Counted from the first letter of the stretch, positions 1-6,070 are shown. The stretch is DNA of 9,491 bases from Candidatus Bathyarchaeota archaeon (GCA_018396395.1 JAGTQN010000064.1:1-9491); one strand, 5' to 3'. The notes: a model not told the origin generated them from the sequence alone. A program made the numbers and translations.

Positions 1-545
1 ACTACCATAGGAAGGTCCCAGGGATAGCCTCGATCGATGCGGATGGCAATCCTATCCCCTACGGCTTCATGGATAGCCCTAACCCTTGCAACGGTGTTTT
101 CTTCGATAGGATTCGTATGGAACTTGATCGTTCTGCAACCAAGCTTAACGGCCTTTAAAGCCTCTTCAGCCGTATCTTCCGGAGTTGCGGATTCAACAAC
201 CCAGTAGGCTATAGGGATCTTTTCCCTTACCCTTCCGCCGAGGAGCCATGAAACGGGAACTCCAAGGGCCTTTCCGATGATGTCATAAAGGGCGACATCG
301 AAGGGATAGGTGACATCCCTTGGATTAAGCTCTTCAAGCTCCTTTCCCTTAAGCTTGGCGAACCTATCCTCAAGGATGCGCCTTGGAACGAGTTTATGCT
401 CATGGCCTCCGCCTCCGAGACCTGTAATCCCCTCGTCAGTATGAACCCTGATAAGGGTTGGATACATCCCCTCGGGCCGATATTTTTGTATAGCAGGAAT
501 GTAGGGAACATGGCAAGGAAAAATCTCAAGCTCCGTGATTTTCAT
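1..545 (-). CDS. Enolase-superfamily (mandelate racemase/muconate lactonizing) enzyme, N-terminal part
   Basis: Read from the ATG at 545, the minus strand is open to the left edge (181 codons), so the C-terminal half lies outside the window. The start MKITELEIF, the cap-domain motif TDEGITGLG (residues 36-44), the helix around YDIIGKALGVPVSWLLGG (87-104) and the onset of the barrel are typical of COG4948 enzymes, which abstract an alpha-proton from a carboxylate and often dehydrate sugar acids. The catalytic lysine motif reads K141-F-H143 where many members have K-x-K. D171 in IRID is the expected first metal ligand. The other ligands and the second-face base are off the edge, so the substrate cannot be named. 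A GGGATGAT Shine-Dalgarno-like run precedes the ATG. It is distinct from the dehydratase at 2027-3166: the cap sequence differs and the lysine motif there is K-x-S. A TnpB element now lies just upstream. The family call is firm; the function is open. Confidence 0.88.
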   Translation of the reverse strand, partial: MKITELEIFPCHVPYIPAIQKYRPEGMYPTLIRVHTDEGITGLGGGGHEHKLVPRRILEDRFAKLKGKELEELNPRDVTYPFDVALYDIIGKALGVPVSWLLGGRVREKIPIAYWVVESATPEDTAEEALKAVKLGCRTIKFHTNPIEENTVARVRAIHEAVGDRIAIRIDRGYPWDLPMV

Positions 546-585
546 GGATCATCCCAAACCAAATTAAAGAAAATTCCTATTCCAG

Positions 586-594
586 CTTTTTAAC
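586..594 (-). promoter_or_regulatory. TATA-like box for the enzyme at 1-545
   Basis: The minus strand reads GTTAAAAAG about 40 bases before the ATG at 545. That would place transcription near 565 and leave a short leader holding the GGGATGAT ribosome-binding-like sequence. The inverted repeat of the TnpB element starts at 606, so the insertion sits just outside this core promoter and could have removed upstream regulatory sites. This is inferred from spacing and composition only. Confidence 0.45.
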
Positions 595-605
595 TTATCC
601 CATTC

Positions 606-638
606 GGGTTCTGGTGCGTCTTCGAGTGCCGAGTGGCA
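606..638 (+). repeat. Left copy of the 33-base inverted repeat
   Basis: Its reverse complement matches 1860-1892 in blocks of 10, 9, 3 and 7 identical bases separated by mismatches of 1, 1 and 2 bases. The inner end contains TGCCGAGTGGCA, a small TGCC/GGCA hairpin (627-638). The matching arm is lost in the right copy, where GGCA has become GGGA. Confidence 0.75.
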
Positions 639-642
639 AAGG

Positions 643-650
643 CTTTAATG
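643..650 (+). promoter_or_regulatory. Possible TATA box of tnpB
   Basis: CTTTAATG is centred about 25 bases before the GTG at 671. That is the spacing expected for a leaderless archaeal transcript starting at the tnpB start codon. It lies just inside the left inverted repeat, so it would move with the element. The sequence is weak as a TATA box. Confidence 0.35.
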
Positions 651-670
651 GGAGATGCCCTCTATTTTTT

Positions 671-1763
671 GTGCTCGCAGTCAAGGCAGTACAGTTTAGG
701 CATTCAGCACCGATAGGCGGCCTGCTGGAAACGTTCAGAAGCATGGTTAACGAAGCCATCAAAGTCGCTTCGCAGCAGAGAATAACATCAAGGTTCAGGC
801 TCATCAGGGCGGTATACGAGCCCTTCAAGCGCTACGGCTTGCACACTCACTATACGCTGAGTGCCTGCGAAGTGGCCTGAGGACTTATCAGAAACAGAAG
901 GAGGAGGAAGACACCGTATATTAGACGGACTTTCCTAAAACTTGACAATCAAACCTTCAAAATTCAAGAGACCATCCTCAGAATCAGAATACCAGCAAAG
1001 CCGAGGCAATTTATCGAAATTCCATTAAATTGGACCGTACCAGAGGCGCTTCCTGTCCACCCCCACGCTCAAGATGGGCTCGGTCACTGTGACTGCGAGC
1101 ATAGCTACGGTGGTCTTCTCAAAGGCTGCCGGGGTGATCGAGCCTATGGGATACGTGGCGATCGATACGAATGAGAGAAGCTTAGACTGCGCAACAAGCA
1201 GACGAGGGCTGTTCAGATAAGACCTAAGTGAGCTACCGAGGATTCACCACATCTACTTTGAGAAGCCTTGGAGAATCCAGCGGAAGTTTCATAATGACAG
1301 AAGAAAGTCTCAGAGGCTTCAAGCCAAATACCGTGAAAAGGAGGGAAGCCGAACGGAGCAGCTGATGCACAGAGTCGGCAAGGACATAATTGAAAAAGCC
1401 AAGGAAGGCAGGCTCGGAATAGTCTTGGAAGGTTTAAAACAGATCAGAAGGTCGGTTAACCGCAGAGTGTTAGCCATCAACAGATTCAATGGAAAACTTC
1501 AATGGGTAAGTAAAAACTCCAAGAAGCTCAAGGGGAGGCTGAACTCTTGGAGCTTCCGTAAGCTGCAAAACTTCATCGAATACAAAGCCAGGTGGGAGGG
1601 CATACCTGTTGTATACGTCAGTCCGGGGAGCAATTCTCAGACCTGCCCGATATGTGGCTGCAGGGGAGAGCTGAATGGGCAGCTGTTCAAGTGCCCAAGA
1701 TGCGGATGGCGAATGGATAGGCATCTGAACGCCGCCATAAACATCCTTAAAAACCCAAGATGA
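671..1763 (+). pseudogene. tnpB: TnpB, RNA-guided nuclease of IS605-type elements, degenerate
   Basis: TnpB is the RuvC-type endonuclease of IS200/IS605-related transposons and the ancestor of Cas12. From a GTG at 671 the frame gives an N-terminal domain (GLLETFRSMVNEAI, then GLHTHYTLSACEVA) up to a TGA at 878-880. Homologous sequence continues in the same frame (TPYIRRTFLKLDN) to about 1030. There an extra base moves it to frame 3 (YQRRFLSTPTLKMGS), which then runs to the TGA at 1761-1763. A second stop, TAA at 1218-1220, falls where a tyrosine is expected before DLSE. The RuvC residues survive: Asp codon 1164-1166 (AIDTNE), Glu codon 1428-1430 (VLEGLK) and Asp codon 1716-1718 (DRHLNAA). The zinc-ribbon cysteine codons at 1644, 1653, 1692 and 1701 are also intact. 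At about 364 codons the repaired length is normal. An upstream ATG at 614 lies inside the inverted repeat and is not a likely start. The family call is secure; loss of function is very likely. Confidence 0.9.
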
Positions 1764-1892
1764 TACGGTGAGGTCTGCCGTAGATAGCCCCTCGTGTGCA
1801 ACCGTGAACCGTCCCTTAAGCAAGGCGGGGAGCAGGAGAGGGGAAGGTGCTCTTCTCTCTGCCACTCGGGACTCGAAGATGCATTAGAACCC
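1764..1892 (+). ncRNA. Possible omega RNA scaffold region at the tnpB right end
   Basis: TnpB guide RNAs come from the 3' end of tnpB plus the right end of the element, with the guide copied from the flank. This 129-base tail has no convincing gene. It holds a strong hairpin at 1824-1863: GGCGGGGAGCAGG pairs with the segment ending CTCTCTGCC through 12 of 13 positions, three of them G-U. The 3' arm runs into the right inverted repeat. The assignment rests on position and folding only, and the locus may be dead. Confidence 0.4.
1860..1892 (-). repeat. Right copy of the 33-base inverted repeat
   Basis: It starts TGCCACTCGG and ends AGAACCC, and pairs with 606-638 at 29 of 33 positions. It marks the probable right boundary of the TnpB element. 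Confidence 0.75.
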
Positions 1893-1962
1893 CCATTTGT
1901 CCCATCCTATTCAAGGAATCGGAGGATGGAAGATGACCCTATCATAAGCTGTAAGGATATAT

Positions 1963-2007
1963 TGGAAGAAAAAGGGGAGGCTTCTTTTTATTTTCCTTTT
2001 TCTTTCA
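1963..2007. terminator. Bidirectional terminator hairpin
   Basis: AAGAAAAAGG (1966-1975) is the exact inverse of CCTTTTTCTT (1995-2004), and G-C, G-U and T-A pairs extend the stem to about 13. The plus strand then carries a long T-rich tract (1981-2005); the minus strand carries CCCCTTTTTCTTCC (1964-1977). Archaeal RNA polymerase stops on T-tracts, so this can end transcription of tnpB from the left and of the dehydratase (stop at 2027) from the right. It lies outside the TnpB element, 71 bases beyond the right repeat. Confidence 0.65.
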
Positions 2008-2026
2008 TCGAAACAATAGTGTGGGA

Positions 2027-3166
2027 CTAAAGGAAGGCGGCCGACCCGTCCTCTCGATAGGAGGGAGTTCGCCTCCAAGGCTTGGGAGGATATTTACATA
2101 TCCCTTCTTCCCTAAGCTCGATTCCAAAACCAGGTTCCTCAGGTATCCTCAAGTAGCCTTTCTCAAGTTTTATGGGCTTTTTAAGAACCTCACTCCTCGG
2201 AGGGAATTCGTCGGGAATGTACTCGAGGATGAGGAAGTTATGCGTACAGGCAGCAAGATGAACATTCACTGCCGTGGCAACCGGTCCCATGGGGTTGTGA
2301 GGAGCCACCGATACATAATAGGCTTCGGCCATGGCGGCAATCTTCCGGCATTCGAGGATTCCTCCTGCACAACAAATGTCTGGCTGTATGATGTCGGCAG
2401 CCCTTTTGTCTAGGATTTCCCTAAACCCATACTTCGTGTATAGCTGCTCACCCGTAGCTATGGGAGCCTCCACGGCTTTTGCAACTTCAGCCAAGGCATT
2501 GGCATTCTCGGGCCTTAGGGGTTCTTCGAGGAAAAGGGGTCTGAAGGGTTCAAGGACCTTGCAGAGTTGTGTAGCCCTCGATGGCTCGAAGATCTTAGCA
2601 TGAATGTCTACAGCCACATCGAAGCCTTCGCCCACGGCATTCCTGACAGCAGCCATACGATCCTCAGAAGCCTTTAGGACGAGGTTCCATGGCATACAAT
2701 CGCTTCCAGGGGGGGAAGGGCGATATCTTCACGCAGTAAAGCCCCTTTTGGCTGCCAAAAGACATGCCTCTGAAAGCTCGGAGGGTGTCGGACCGCTGGC
2801 ATGGACATAGACCCTGATTTTCTCCCGGCAACGCCCACCTAGGAGCCTGTAGACAGGCGCCCCTAGGCTCTTTCCGAGGATATCCCAGAGGGCATGTTCT
2901 ATACCGCTTATGGCCGAGTTCACAACGGAGCCCCCTGGAAAGCGGGAGAAGTTGTACATTTCATGCCACAAGCCTTCGATTTCCCTTGGATCCCTTCCCA
3001 ATAGCCACGTTTTAAAATCCTGAAGGACGGCTACGGTAGCCTCGTCAGGACCAACAGAGTAGGCTTCTCCTATGCCCTCAATCCCTTCGTCCGTAAGAAC
3101 CTTCACGAAGACCCAATTTCTGTTTTGGGCACCTACAAGGTAAGTCTTCAAATCCATGATCTTCAA
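2027..3166 (-). pseudogene. D-galactonate-dehydratase-like enolase-superfamily enzyme, frame interrupted
   Basis: Two open pieces in the same minus-strand frame make one enzyme of about 379 codons. The N-terminal part (DLKTYLVGAQNRNWVFVKV, cap domain) stops at a TGA at 2729-2731; the barrel resumes before 2695. The short stretch between them makes sense only one frame over, as VKISPFPP, the catalytic K-x-S motif. A base is missing near 2732 and one is extra in the seven-C run (2709-2715, minus strand). Other key residues are present, counted from the TTG at 3166: D187-I-H189 (metal ligand plus base), the EEP glutamates 214-215, E240 in ATGEQ and H290 in APHNP. These match the D183, H185 and H285 pattern of E. 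coli galactonate dehydratase, which converts D-galactonate to 2-keto-3-deoxygalactonate. The TTG follows a GGGTGG run; the ATG at 3157 is an alternative start. It may be a pseudogene or a sequence error. Confidence 0.85.
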
Positions 3167-3193
3167 GGATCCCACCCGTTGAATGCTATGGCG

Positions 3194-3201
3194 TAAATAT
3201 A
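3194..3201 (-). promoter_or_regulatory. TATA-like box for the dehydratase
   Basis: TATATTTA on the minus strand is centred about 31 bases before the TTG at 3166, giving a short leader with the GGGTGG Shine-Dalgarno-like run. The same A/T block read on the plus strand (AAATATAG) could serve a transcript toward the hairpin at 3269-3291. Confidence 0.45.
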
Positions 3202-3268
3202 GTAAAAGGGATTCTATGGCTCTATACAGGCTTTTTCGCCCGAACCTTCTAATCATTAATAACGAGGT

Positions 3269-3291
3269 GCCTGGCCTGGCTAGGCTTTTTT
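3269..3291 (+). terminator. Intrinsic-terminator-like hairpin with T6 tail, no gene upstream on its strand
   Basis: On the plus strand GCCTGGCC pairs with GGCTAGGC (one G-U, tiny loop) and is followed directly by six T residues. This is a textbook hairpin plus U-tract, oriented left to right. The genes on both sides lie on the minus strand, where the hairpin is not followed by T residues. It could end a short plus-strand RNA or stop antisense transcription into the PhoU/TrkA_C genes. Confidence 0.45.
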
Positions 3292-3320
3292 ACTGGCTGA
3301 ATGGGATATATGATAAAAGG

Positions 3321-3968
3321 TTAGACCAAAACGGAATTTTGAGGCCCTTTGGAAGCCATCCTTCTTAGGGATTCCCTTCCTTCTATATAACCCTTAACTA
3401 TCAAGAGGTCCCCAGGCAAGAGCCTAAAGGATTCTGATGGATTGTATGTCCACTTATGCCCGCTCCTAATAGCCACAACCCTCATTCCTATGGAGCTTTC
3501 CAATGCAAGCTCCCCAAGGGCCCTTCCCTCCATGTACGAGCCTTCTTCAACCGTTACAAGTTCCAGGACCTCCTCACTTTCTCGCATAACCATTTGTAGT
3601 ACGGGGTGCAGAGGAATACCCCTTAGGACGATTTTCGCCATCTCAGCGGCAGCGTCGCTGATAATCTCAGCAGAGGCACTGAGCCTTATAAGACCAAGGG
3701 TTCCTTTATTGTCCATCGTTTCTCGGTTCGTCTCAAGGGCTTTAAGCTCGAATTTTGTATGTAGCTCGTCCATGTACTCCTCGATCTCTAGGACTGAAGA
3801 AGCGAGCTCTTTACTTTGTAGTAGTAGGGAGGAGTAGGCAAGGTCTATCATAAGTTCTGAAAGATCCTTGAGCTCCGCAAGGAGTTCAGCCAGACTCTCG
3901 CCCTCGCCCTCTTCCTTTTTCCCTAGATCCTCCTTATCCTTCAATTCATGGAACCTCCCTAAGATCAC
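3321..3968 (-). CDS. PhoU + TrkA_C (RCK_C) domain protein, second tandem paralogue
   Basis: The 215-residue product has an acidic, lysine-rich N-terminus, a helical PhoU-like segment (about 25-125, including ELKDLSELMIDLAYSS) and a C-terminal TrkA_C/RCK_C domain (about 140-205, with RALGELALESSIGMRVVAI and LLPGDLLIVKG). RCK_C domains bind ions or small ligands and gate transport proteins; PhoU-like helical bundles work as regulators. The architecture matches COG3273, often found beside archaeal MgtE-like permeases, and here a permease gene lies upstream. The GTG at 3968 overlaps the previous gene by 23 bases. A TTG at 3944, just after that gene's TGA and about 9 bases from GGGAGG, is an equally good start and would remove 8 residues. 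Translational coupling is likely. It shares a 45-base identical stretch with its neighbour. No membrane segment is seen, so it is probably a cytosolic regulator. Confidence 0.85.
   Translation of the reverse strand: MILGRFHELKDKEDLGKKEEGEGESLAELLAELKDLSELMIDLAYSSLLLQSKELASSVLEIEEYMDELHTKFELKALETNRETMDNKGTLGLIRLSASAEIISDAAAEMAKIVLRGIPLHPVLQMVMRESEEVLELVTVEEGSYMEGRALGELALESSIGMRVVAIRSGHKWTYNPSESFRLLPGDLLIVKGYIEGRESLRRMASKGPQNSVLV
3832..3876. repeat. 45-base perfect direct repeat, copy 1
   Basis: Identical base for base to 4451-4495, in the same orientation, 619 bases apart. It encodes ELKDLSELMIDLAYS on the minus strand in the PhoU-like helix of the second paralogue. Flanking sequence diverges at once on both sides. 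Confidence 0.95.
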
Positions 3969-4602
3969 CCTTTGCCAATTGAAGGAATTGGAGGATTCCT
4001 CTTTCTGAGCCCTTGGCTATCGCAACGTCTCCAGGACTTAATTTAAAGGTGGGCTTTGGGTTAAGGATCCATCTTTTCCCCCTCCTAAGACTTATGATCC
4101 CTACACCGATACGACTTTCAAGGCTAAGCTCTTGGAGCCTCTTTCCAGCAAGGATGGACTGGTTCGATATGGTTGCTCTCACGAACCTCTCCTCGGCCTT
4201 TTTAAAGGCTTCCTGAACAGTGGGATGAATCCCTATGCCATGAAGTTGGACGATGGCTATGTCGGTCGCGGCGCTTGCAATCTTATGTATAGAATCGGTA
4301 GCCTTGAGAATGCCTGCCGCATGTTCGGCATCCCTCTTATCCCTCACGGCCAAGGCGGCGTTCATGATGAGGAGATAGCTTAACCTATCTACCCTTTCCG
4401 TGAGAACCAAGACCTCCTCCGCCAGATCGTTATCTCGGAAAAGGACTGATGAGTAGGCAAGGTCTATCATAAGTTCTGAAAGATCCTTGAGCTCCCTAAG
4501 GGCATCACGGACGGAGATGGGTTGATAGTGGATCGGCGTATGCTCGATTAAGGTCCCTTCCTCATCCTCATCGAAAAGTTCAGGATGCAGGGCCTTTACC
4601 AA
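3946..4602 (-). CDS. PhoU + TrkA_C (RCK_C) domain protein, first tandem paralogue
   Basis: This 218-residue paralogue of the next gene has the same order: a PhoU-like helical segment (about 33-130) and a TrkA_C/RCK_C domain (about 140-210, with KRLQELSLESRIGVGIISL and KLSPGDVAIAKG). It lacks membrane segments and probably controls the permease encoded upstream. The only plausible start is a TTG at 4602, because a TAA lies in frame a few codons before it. Oddly, a perfect AGGAGG (4603-4608) abuts this TTG with no spacer, too close for normal initiation; the next ATG in frame is codon 44, inside the domain. Either the transcript is leaderless or initiation is unusual. Outside the 45-base identical block the two paralogues are clearly diverged. 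A gap of 141 bases to the permease gene leaves room for a separate promoter. Confidence 0.85.
   Translation of the reverse strand: MVKALHPELFDEDEEGTLIEHTPIHYQPISVRDALRELKDLSELMIDLAYSSVLFRDNDLAEEVLVLTERVDRLSYLLIMNAALAVRDKRDAEHAAGILKATDSIHKIASAATDIAIVQLHGIGIHPTVQEAFKKAEERFVRATISNQSILAGKRLQELSLESRIGVGIISLRRGKRWILNPKPTFKLSPGDVAIAKGSERGILQFLQLAKGDLREVP
4451..4495. repeat. 45-base perfect direct repeat, copy 2
   Basis: Identical to 3832-3876 including all third codon positions. It lies in the PhoU-like helix of the first paralogue. Confidence 0.95.
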
Positions 4603-4636
4603 CCTCCTAAAACTGATAAATTATTCTATAGCACTT

Positions 4637-4645
4637 CTAATAAAA
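4637..4645 (-). promoter_or_regulatory. Possible TATA box for the PhoU/TrkA_C pair
   Basis: The minus strand reads TTTTATTAG about 40 bases before the TTG at 4602, in the 141-base gap after the permease gene. A second candidate, CTATAGAAT around 4621-4630, is closer to the spacing of a leaderless transcript. Either would let the pair be made independently of the permease. Confidence 0.35.
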
Positions 4646-4743
4646 CGTATTCCCTGTTTGGCTGCCATAAATTTGGGAAAATAAGGCGATTACAAGAAAC
4701 GAGTAAAAGCTATACCTTTGAAGAGAGCCTACCGAGGCATAGA

Positions 4744-5964
4744 TCAGCCAAAGATGCTGATGGCTATGAATAGGGATATGGTCGTTATGGAATCGGCCAA
4801 GGAGCTTTCGATAGGAATAACGAAATTGTCGGGATCCCATCCTCGCTTGTATGTATAAATGCCCACGATGAAGGCTATGAGAGCCATGATGGTGGAGGCC
4901 TGAAAATGGGTTGCATAGAGGAGGGCCGTAAGGTGGAGAAAACCATAGATCGAGGCCGATGCCTTTAGGATCGAGGCCGAGATAGAGTAAATCGTCAACA
5001 TAACCATCGCTGACATCCAAGCTGCACCAATTTCGGCCAGATGCTTTCTTATGGAGGAGATGGAGGGGGGAAGGGTTCCAAGGGCTATCTTCGTAGTCCC
5101 AGTCGAGCCGATGATGGAACCAACATCTCCGACCGTGTCTATGAGGGCTGGATAAACCATATAGACCTCCTCGTTGGAGCCTATGGTTTCTGCTATCTTG
5201 CCTAAGGTTAAGCCTGTGAAGTTTACGATGAAAGTGACCAGAAGAATCATAAAAAAGGATTCCTTGATTGTTTCTCGAAACTCTTCATCCTTGGCATCCT
5301 TTGATACGATAAGCAATGAAAAGAGAAGAAGGACTAGATCAAAGAAGGCCAGGAGGAAGGATCCTAGGGTCCCGAAGAAAAAGAAGATATAGAGAACGAG
5401 GACATAGCATGCCGTTACGATGAGGTCGGCAACCGTCGAAAGAACGGGATAGACCATAACATCGGGGTCTAGACCACGGCTGAAGGCTAGGATGGCTGTA
5501 AGGATGGTAAGCGGTGAGATGAGGGGAAGGGAGATGGCCATTGTAGCTATAACAACTCCTAAAATCGGGAGGACATCGGCACTTGTAGAGCCTAGAAGGA
5601 AGAGCCCCAAGAAAGATGATAGAGTCCCCATTAGGAGGCTACTTTTAAGGGTTAAGAGGATGATGGCGTGCCATAGGAGATAAAAATGCCTCGTATTTCT
5701 GAAAAGGACAGGTTTTACGGTTCCTATGTGCAGGCCCGTTGTTATACGTCCGCAGAAGAGGCCTCCTATTGCCCCCCTCATGGAAAGAATCCCAGGATAA
5801 ACGAGTAGAGTCCAAGGGGCTAGGGAAAAAATGCCAAGGTTCAGGGCGACAAGGCTTCCGGCGAAGATTCCACCCCAGTTGAAAAGGAGGGAAAGGATGG
5901 ATTGCTTGAAAAGCTTGAAAAATCCTTCCGAGATTGGAATCTGAGAGTTTCCTTGAACAGCCAT
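4744..5964 (-). CDS. MgtE/SLC41-like divalent cation permease, duplicated membrane domain
   Basis: The 406-residue product is almost entirely hydrophobic and has two homologous halves of about five membrane helices each, as in archaeal COG1824 proteins and eukaryotic SLC41 carriers. Each half has the pore-family signature: a proline followed by a G-rich turn (P57 to SMRGAIGG 61-68; P272 to IDTVGDVGS 275-283), and later a DPD segment with a conserved aspartate (DPD 166-168 with D180; DPDN 377-380 with D391). The bacterial MgtE cytosolic N and CBS domains are absent; the separate PhoU/TrkA_C proteins downstream may supply regulation. Mg2+ or a similar ion is the likely substrate, by family only. 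The ATG at 5964 follows GGGG at a spacing of 6, and an in-frame TAG lies upstream, fixing the start. It is divergent from the LysY-type gene across 238 bases. Confidence 0.88.
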   Translation of the reverse strand: MAVQGNSQIPISEGFFKLFKQSILSLLFNWGGIFAGSLVALNLGIFSLAPWTLLVYPGILSMRGAIGGLFCGRITTGLHIGTVKPVLFRNTRHFYLLWHAIILLTLKSSLLMGTLSSFLGLFLLGSTSADVLPILGVVIATMAISLPLISPLTILTAILAFSRGLDPDVMVYPVLSTVADLIVTACYVLVLYIFFFFGTLGSFLLAFFDLVLLLFSLLIVSKDAKDEEFRETIKESFFMILLVTFIVNFTGLTLGKIAETIGSNEEVYMVYPALIDTVGDVGSIIGSTGTTKIALGTLPPSISSIRKHLAEIGAAWMSAMVMLTIYSISASILKASASIYGFLHLTALLYATHFQASTIMALIAFIVGIYTYKRGWDPDNFVIPIESSLADSITTISLFIAISIFG

Positions 5965-6050
5965 TCCGATCCCCGATGCCTAACCTAAATCACGACGATG
6001 CCTCTTCCTATTGTTCAGCCCTCCATAGGCCTAGCTTCTAGCGTTCTATA

Positions 6051-6070
6051 GGAAAGCCTAAAAACTTTCC
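6051..6070 (-). promoter_or_regulatory. Inverted repeat around a TATA-like box: possible operator/promoter of the permease
   Basis: On the minus strand GGAAAG and CTTTCC form a perfect 6-base inverted repeat around TTTTTAGG, which resembles a TATA box, about 95 bases before the permease ATG. A repressor bound there would block TBP. An 8-base palindrome TAGGCCTA lies further along the presumed leader at 6026-6033. Both the promoter and operator roles are inferred from symmetry and position. Confidence 0.3.

Larger units (their letters stand above)
606..1892 (+). mobile_element. Decayed tnpB-only element (IS605/IS1341-like) bounded by an inverted repeat
   Basis: A degenerate tnpB (671-1763) lies between two copies of an imperfect 33-base inverted repeat, at 606-638 and 1860-1892. 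The repeat matches at 29 of 33 positions, and its outer ends read GGGTTCT on the left and AGAACCC on the right. No tnpA (Y1 transposase) is present in or beside the unit. I see no convincing target duplication; the shared TCCCAT outside the ends is too short. Canonical IS200/IS605 elements carry subterminal hairpins rather than terminal inverted repeats, so either the unit used another transposase or the left repeat is the end of another copy in reverse orientation. It separates two enolase-superfamily genes. The boundaries are my inference from the repeat. Confidence 0.65.

Noticed and set aside
614..670. ATG at 614 as the start of tnpB
   Set aside because: It lies inside the left inverted repeat, and its first residues do not resemble TnpB; the GTG at 671 fits homology and the TATA spacing.
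1470..1865. Long open frame on the minus strand
   Set aside because: It is antisense to the clearly homologous TnpB C-terminal domain, and its predicted protein shows no recognisable motif.
598..1905. TCCCAT on both sides of the TnpB element as a target-site duplication
   Set aside because: Only six bases, not adjacent to the repeat ends at matching distance; easily chance.
2021..2413. Open frame on the plus strand
   Set aside because: It lies opposite the barrel domain of the dehydratase and has no motif of its own.
2729..2731. TGA read as selenocysteine, or programmed frameshifting, in the dehydratase
   Set aside because: The residue after the TGA is not homologous in that frame, and two opposite shifts within about 20 bases are needed; indels or sequence errors are simpler.
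4637..5020. Minus-strand open frame overlapping the permease end and the following gap
   Set aside because: It is an out-of-frame reading of the permease gene; composition and content are not protein-like.
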